This document shows positions 56,814 through 60,040 of a DNA stretch of 60,040 nt, piece after piece. Origin of the DNA: Candidatus Woesearchaeota archaeon (GTDB lineage Archaea; Nanobdellota; Nanobdellia; Woesearchaeales; GW2011-AR4); NCBI GenBank assembly GCA_016188245.1, contig JACPIE010000001.1, positions 1 through 60,040 on the forward strand, given 5' to 3'. The notes below the pieces were generated by a model. That model was not told the DNA's origin, searched no databases, and worked only from the letters and a program-made list of their open reading frames with translations. Position 1 is the stretch's first letter; each line of letters starts with the position of its first letter. A program made the translations under genes and the position numbers.

Positions 56814-57283
56814 AGGCACAGCTATACGGCCAGATATTCATATATGTCCTGACTGTGATACTCATCTCTTTTATCCTGGTTTATGGGTATAATGCTATCC
56901 ACAATTTTAAAAGCAGAGCCGAGCAGGTGTCCTGCCTTAAATCCAAGAATGACCTGGTAAATGCAATCGAGAGCATTTCAACAGATTTTGGCAGTGTTAA
57001 AAAAAAGGAGATCCAGCTATGCGCAGGATACTCTAAAGTATGCTTTATAGAATCTTTTGAAAGCCCGAACTTGCCCAGCAACATAGACCCGATAATAAAG
57101 GACAGCGTAATGTCAAATACCGGCAGAAATGTGTTCCTTGGAGAAAGCACGGCAAAAGAGTCATTTTATGCGGGCAAAATTTCAGTTGAGCCGGATGTGC
57201 TGTGCATAAATGCTGTAAATGGCAAAGCACTCATCAGGCTTGAAGGAAAAGGGAACCATGCGTCAATAAGCCAATGGAGCTGA
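56810..57283 (+). CDS. Pilin-like N-terminally anchored protein
   Basis: MKAQLYGQIFIYVLTVILISFILVYGYNAI; overlaps upstream gene by ATGA. Confidence 0.7.
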   Translation: MKAQLYGQIFIYVLTVILISFILVYGYNAIHNFKSRAEQVSCLKSKNDLVNAIESISTDFGSVKKKEIQLCAGYSKVCFIESFESPNLPSNIDPIIKDSVMSNTGRNVFLGESTAKESFYAGKISVEPDVLCINAVNGKALIRLEGKGNHASISQWS

Positions 57284-57296
57284 CAAACTTCTCAAC

Positions 57297-58292
57297 ATGG
57301 ACAAAAAAGGATTTGAAGTGCAGTTTAACTGGATATTTGTCCTTGTGGCCGGAGCAGCCATACTGCTGTTTTTTTCAGCGATTGTCATAAAGCAAAAGAG
57401 CGTAGCAGACATATCAACAAAAGCCACTGTTCTTAAAAATGTTGAAGCAATCATAACCGGCGCCGGAATAAGCACAGACACAACAAACACAATAAGCATA
57501 CCTGAATCAAGCATAGAAATAAGCTGCGGAAGAATCTCTCTTGGAGCAGTTTCAAAGCAATACGAAAATCTTATTCTTTTTGCGCCAGCATCCATCAAAG
57601 GAAACAGGCTCATAACCCAGACTCTAAGCTTTAACGCGCCTTACAAGGCGACAAATCTTCTTTACATCACAAACCCTGAAATCAGGTACATCCTAATAGG
57701 GAGCAGCAGCCTTGCAAAGGAAATAAACAAGACACTCCCTTCTGAGCTAAAAAAGGAATTTTACAAATCACTTTCCGATATCAAGGGCACAAATAATCAC
57801 AAAGTAAGGATCATAGCCTTTGAAAGCATGACAGAATTTCCAAAAGCGCTTGCCAAGATGCCGGATTCTGACGTCACGGCAGTAAGGGTGAATGGAGACG
57901 CTGAAAAAGGGATTATAGAATTCTGGCAAAAAGAAGGAAATTCATGGCAATCAAATGGAAAGTCATACTATATCGGAAAATCCTCGCTAATCGGGGCAGC
58001 TTATTCAGATACTGCTGAGGCTTACGAATGCGGCATGCAAAATGCATTCTCAAAACTGAATCTGGTAACCAAGGTGAATATAGACAAGACAAACAAGCTG
58101 ATGCAGAAATCATCAGATGCAAGGCAGGTTCAATGCACCCAATTTTATAGCAATGCGCTGGCGCATCTAAACAAAATCTTGCCTTCCGGCACCTTTAGCC
58201 AAGAAAGCATCAATGCCATAGCAGAATCGGCAAAATCACTGGCGGAAGAGAATAAGAATTCCCAGATACACTCGTGCCCGCTGATATACTAA
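57297..58292 (+). CDS. N-terminally anchored extracellular protein of the surface locus
   Basis: MDKKGFEVQFNWIFVLVAGAAILLFFSAIV single N-terminal TM. Confidence 0.7.
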   Translation: MDKKGFEVQFNWIFVLVAGAAILLFFSAIVIKQKSVADISTKATVLKNVEAIITGAGISTDTTNTISIPESSIEISCGRISLGAVSKQYENLILFAPASIKGNRLITQTLSFNAPYKATNLLYITNPEIRYILIGSSSLAKEINKTLPSELKKEFYKSLSDIKGTNNHKVRIIAFESMTEFPKALAKMPDSDVTAVRVNGDAEKGIIEFWQKEGNSWQSNGKSYYIGKSSLIGAAYSDTAEAYECGMQNAFSKLNLVTKVNIDKTNKLMQKSSDARQVQCTQFYSNALAHLNKILPSGTFSQESINAIAESAKSLAEENKNSQIHSCPLIY

Positions 58293-58300
58293 CAGATAAA

Positions 58301-58774
58301 ATGAAAAAAGCCCAGATACAGATGGGGGAAACGATTGCAGTGCTGTTTGTATTCTTCATACTTGTTACTGTGGGATTTATATTTTATGTCAAGGTCATAA
58401 AAGGCAACATAGAGCTGGAAAGCGAGGAATTGTCGCAGCTCAAGTCAGTGGCAATAGCCCAAAGAGCAATGTTTTTGCCCGAACTCCAATGCAGCGAGGA
58501 CAACATAGCAATAGACAACTGCATTGATATTCTAAAACTTGATTCTGCCCAGGCTTTAATGAGGGAAAATGAAGTATATTATTATGACCTGCTCGAGTTC
58601 AGCGACATAAGCATATCCCAAATTTACCCAAGCGAGGCAAAATGGAATGTTTACTCAAGAAAGACAGACGAGTTCAAAAGCAAGTTTGTGACAAATGCCC
58701 CGATATCACTCTATGACCCAATCACAAGAAAGCACGGTTTCGGGGTATTGACAATAGAGACATTCCTAAAATGA
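58301..58774 (+). CDS. Pilin-like N-terminally anchored protein
   Basis: MKKAQIQMGETIAVLFVFFILVTVGFIFYVKV. Confidence 0.7.
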   Translation: MKKAQIQMGETIAVLFVFFILVTVGFIFYVKVIKGNIELESEELSQLKSVAIAQRAMFLPELQCSEDNIAIDNCIDILKLDSAQALMRENEVYYYDLLEFSDISISQIYPSEAKWNVYSRKTDEFKSKFVTNAPISLYDPITRKHGFGVLTIETFLK

Positions 58775-59241
58775 GAAAAGCCCAGATGGAGATACTTGGA
58801 TTGGCGATTGTTGTTGTGCTTATCCTAGTCGCAACCATTTTTGTTGTGAGGTTCATGGTCATAAAATCACCAACAGAGTACAGAAAAGGGTTCATAAGCG
58901 CGGAGCTTGCTTCAAATATGCTGAGCACATTCCTCAAAACAGCCTCAAAGGACTGCTCTTATCTCACAATGACTGAGCTTTTGCAGGATTGCGCGCAAAC
59001 GAGGAGCATAATCTGCGATAATGGACTGGATTCATGCAAATATGCCGAATCAACCGCAAGCAAAATCTTTGATGGCACATTCGACAAATGGAACATGAAG
59101 TACGAATTTTTGGCGTATACCGACGCAAGCCAGCCTTTAATCAAGATTGGAAAGGCGTGCACTGCAGAGAAAAGATCAAAGCTGTTCCCAATACCCATAA
59201 ACATCGCGACAATGTATGCTAAACTTGACATATGCGGGTAA
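58771..59241 (+). CDS. Pilin-like N-terminally anchored protein
   Basis: MRKAQMEILGLAIVVVLILVATIFVVRFMV; ATGA overlap with upstream gene. Confidence 0.7.
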   Translation: MRKAQMEILGLAIVVVLILVATIFVVRFMVIKSPTEYRKGFISAELASNMLSTFLKTASKDCSYLTMTELLQDCAQTRSIICDNGLDSCKYAESTASKIFDGTFDKWNMKYEFLAYTDASQPLIKIGKACTAEKRSKLFPIPINIATMYAKLDICG

Positions 59242-59309
59242 AACTGGCAATTTTCGACATATTTATATATAACTTGCTTAATAAGAATTATATCAAAAGA
59301 GGAATATAA

Positions 59310-59585
59310 ATGAGCAAAGCACAGAGCATCTCTATCAACACAATAATTATAGCAGCCATTGCGCTTGCTGTCCTTGTTGTGCTTTTTGCAATATTTACAG
59401 GAAGGCTCGGAGGGTTTACAAAAGGCGTCCAGGAAACAGACACCTGCGCCCAAAAATGCGCCAGCCTGAACCTGCCAAATCCTGCAGATTTGACACAATT
59501 CGAATGCCAGCAGAAGAATTCAGGAACTTTCATTGCAGGAAAATTCTCAGACAGCCCGACAAACGGATGCTGCTGCTCCAAATAA
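59310..59585 (+). CDS. Small pilin-like Cys-containing protein, copy 1
   Basis: MSKAQSISINTIIIAAIALAVLVVLFAIFTGRLGG; C-terminal GCCCSK; own TATA-like region. Confidence 0.75.
   Translation: MSKAQSISINTIIIAAIALAVLVVLFAIFTGRLGGFTKGVQETDTCAQKCASLNLPNPADLTQFECQQKNSGTFIAGKFSDSPTNGCCCSK
59325..59405 (+). repeat. Direct DNA repeat encoding shared N-terminus, copy 1
   Basis: agcatctctatcaacacaataattatagcagccattgcgcttgctgtccttgttgt...; matches 59649-59729 with few changes. Confidence 0.85.
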
Positions 59586-59630
59586 GCCAACACCCAAATA
59601 TTTATATATCTGATACTTTAATAAGTTCTA

Positions 59631-59891
59631 ATGCTTAAGAAATCCCAAAGCATCTCTATTAACACAATCATCATAGCAGCCATTGCGCTTGCAGTCCTTG
59701 TTGTCCTGTTTGTCATCTTCACAGGCAGGTTCAAGATATTCAGCGAGGATGTTGATAAGACAAACGTTAACTGCAACGATGCATGCGTAATCGGAGCATA
59801 CCAGTCAGGCTCGGATAGCAGCGGCTCATGCGCAGGGATTAAGATAAGCATAAAAGGGAAAGAATGCTGCTGCCAGCCCCGGCAGCAATAA
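59631..59891 (+). CDS. Small pilin-like Cys-containing protein, copy 2
   Basis: MLKKSQSISINTIIIAAIALAVLVVLFVIFTGRFK; C-terminal ECCCQPRQQ; own TATA-like region (atatttatatat). Confidence 0.75.
   Translation: MLKKSQSISINTIIIAAIALAVLVVLFVIFTGRFKIFSEDVDKTNVNCNDACVIGAYQSGSDSSGSCAGIKISIKGKECCCQPRQQ
59649..59729 (+). repeat. Direct DNA repeat encoding shared N-terminus, copy 2
   Basis: agcatctctattaacacaatcatcatagcagccattgcgcttgcagtccttgttgt... Confidence 0.85.
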
Positions 59892-59965
59892 CCTTTAACC
59901 GGCTCAGTAGAAAATCTCATTCATAATAGCACCTAAATTGTAGGCGATTAACCGCATATAAATTT

Positions 59966-60006
59966 CTGCTCGCTGTGTACGAGCAGTTAAACCACGTAAG
60001 TGGTTT
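59966..60006. other. Two adjacent hairpins at window edge
   Basis: ctgctcg-ctgtgta-cgagcag (59966-59986) and aaaccac-gtaa-gtggttt (59989-60006, GNRA-type loop). Confidence 0.55.
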
Positions 60007-60040
60007 CCAAACAATCTCTTCAATGCAGAAAACAATGACT

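Overview
Archaeal chromosomal window, DPANN/Woesearchaeota-like by inference from the surface-protein families and gene complement. No mobile element, CRISPR array, rRNA or tRNA was recognised. From left to right: (1) 0.1-3.2 kb: split transketolase, transaldolase and a RelBE-type toxin-antitoxin pair. (2) 5-17 kb: an almost complete aromatic amino-acid operon, aroF-aroB-aroDE-aroA-aroK-aroC-tyrA-pheA-pheS-pheT. (3) 17-33 kb, minus strand: the large S10/spc-type ribosomal protein cluster with secY. (4) 33.7-46.4 kb: information-processing genes, including orc1/cdc6, both PolD subunits, aIF2-beta, MCM, an RPA-like OB protein, TBP and RNase P p30. (5) 46.5-59.9 kb: a cell-surface locus with very large Cys-rich secreted proteins and a series of small N-terminally anchored, pilin-like proteins sharing a K-[A/S]-Q + hydrophobic start. 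The most striking candidate novelty is an unannotated 32-codon ORF at 5057-5155, directly behind a TATA-like box and just upstream of the aro operon. It encodes MLRRIENLMSQIGFAFYRIFSSFRYFFFYFKY (12 Phe/Tyr in the last 19 residues) and looks like an archaeal Phe/Tyr attenuator leader peptide. Other leads are a probable replication origin upstream of orc1/cdc6 (ORB-like element, hairpins, a strongly GT-skewed tract), the pilin-like/Cys-rich surface locus, a solo HEPN protein, and an unknown protein coupled into the ribosomal operon.
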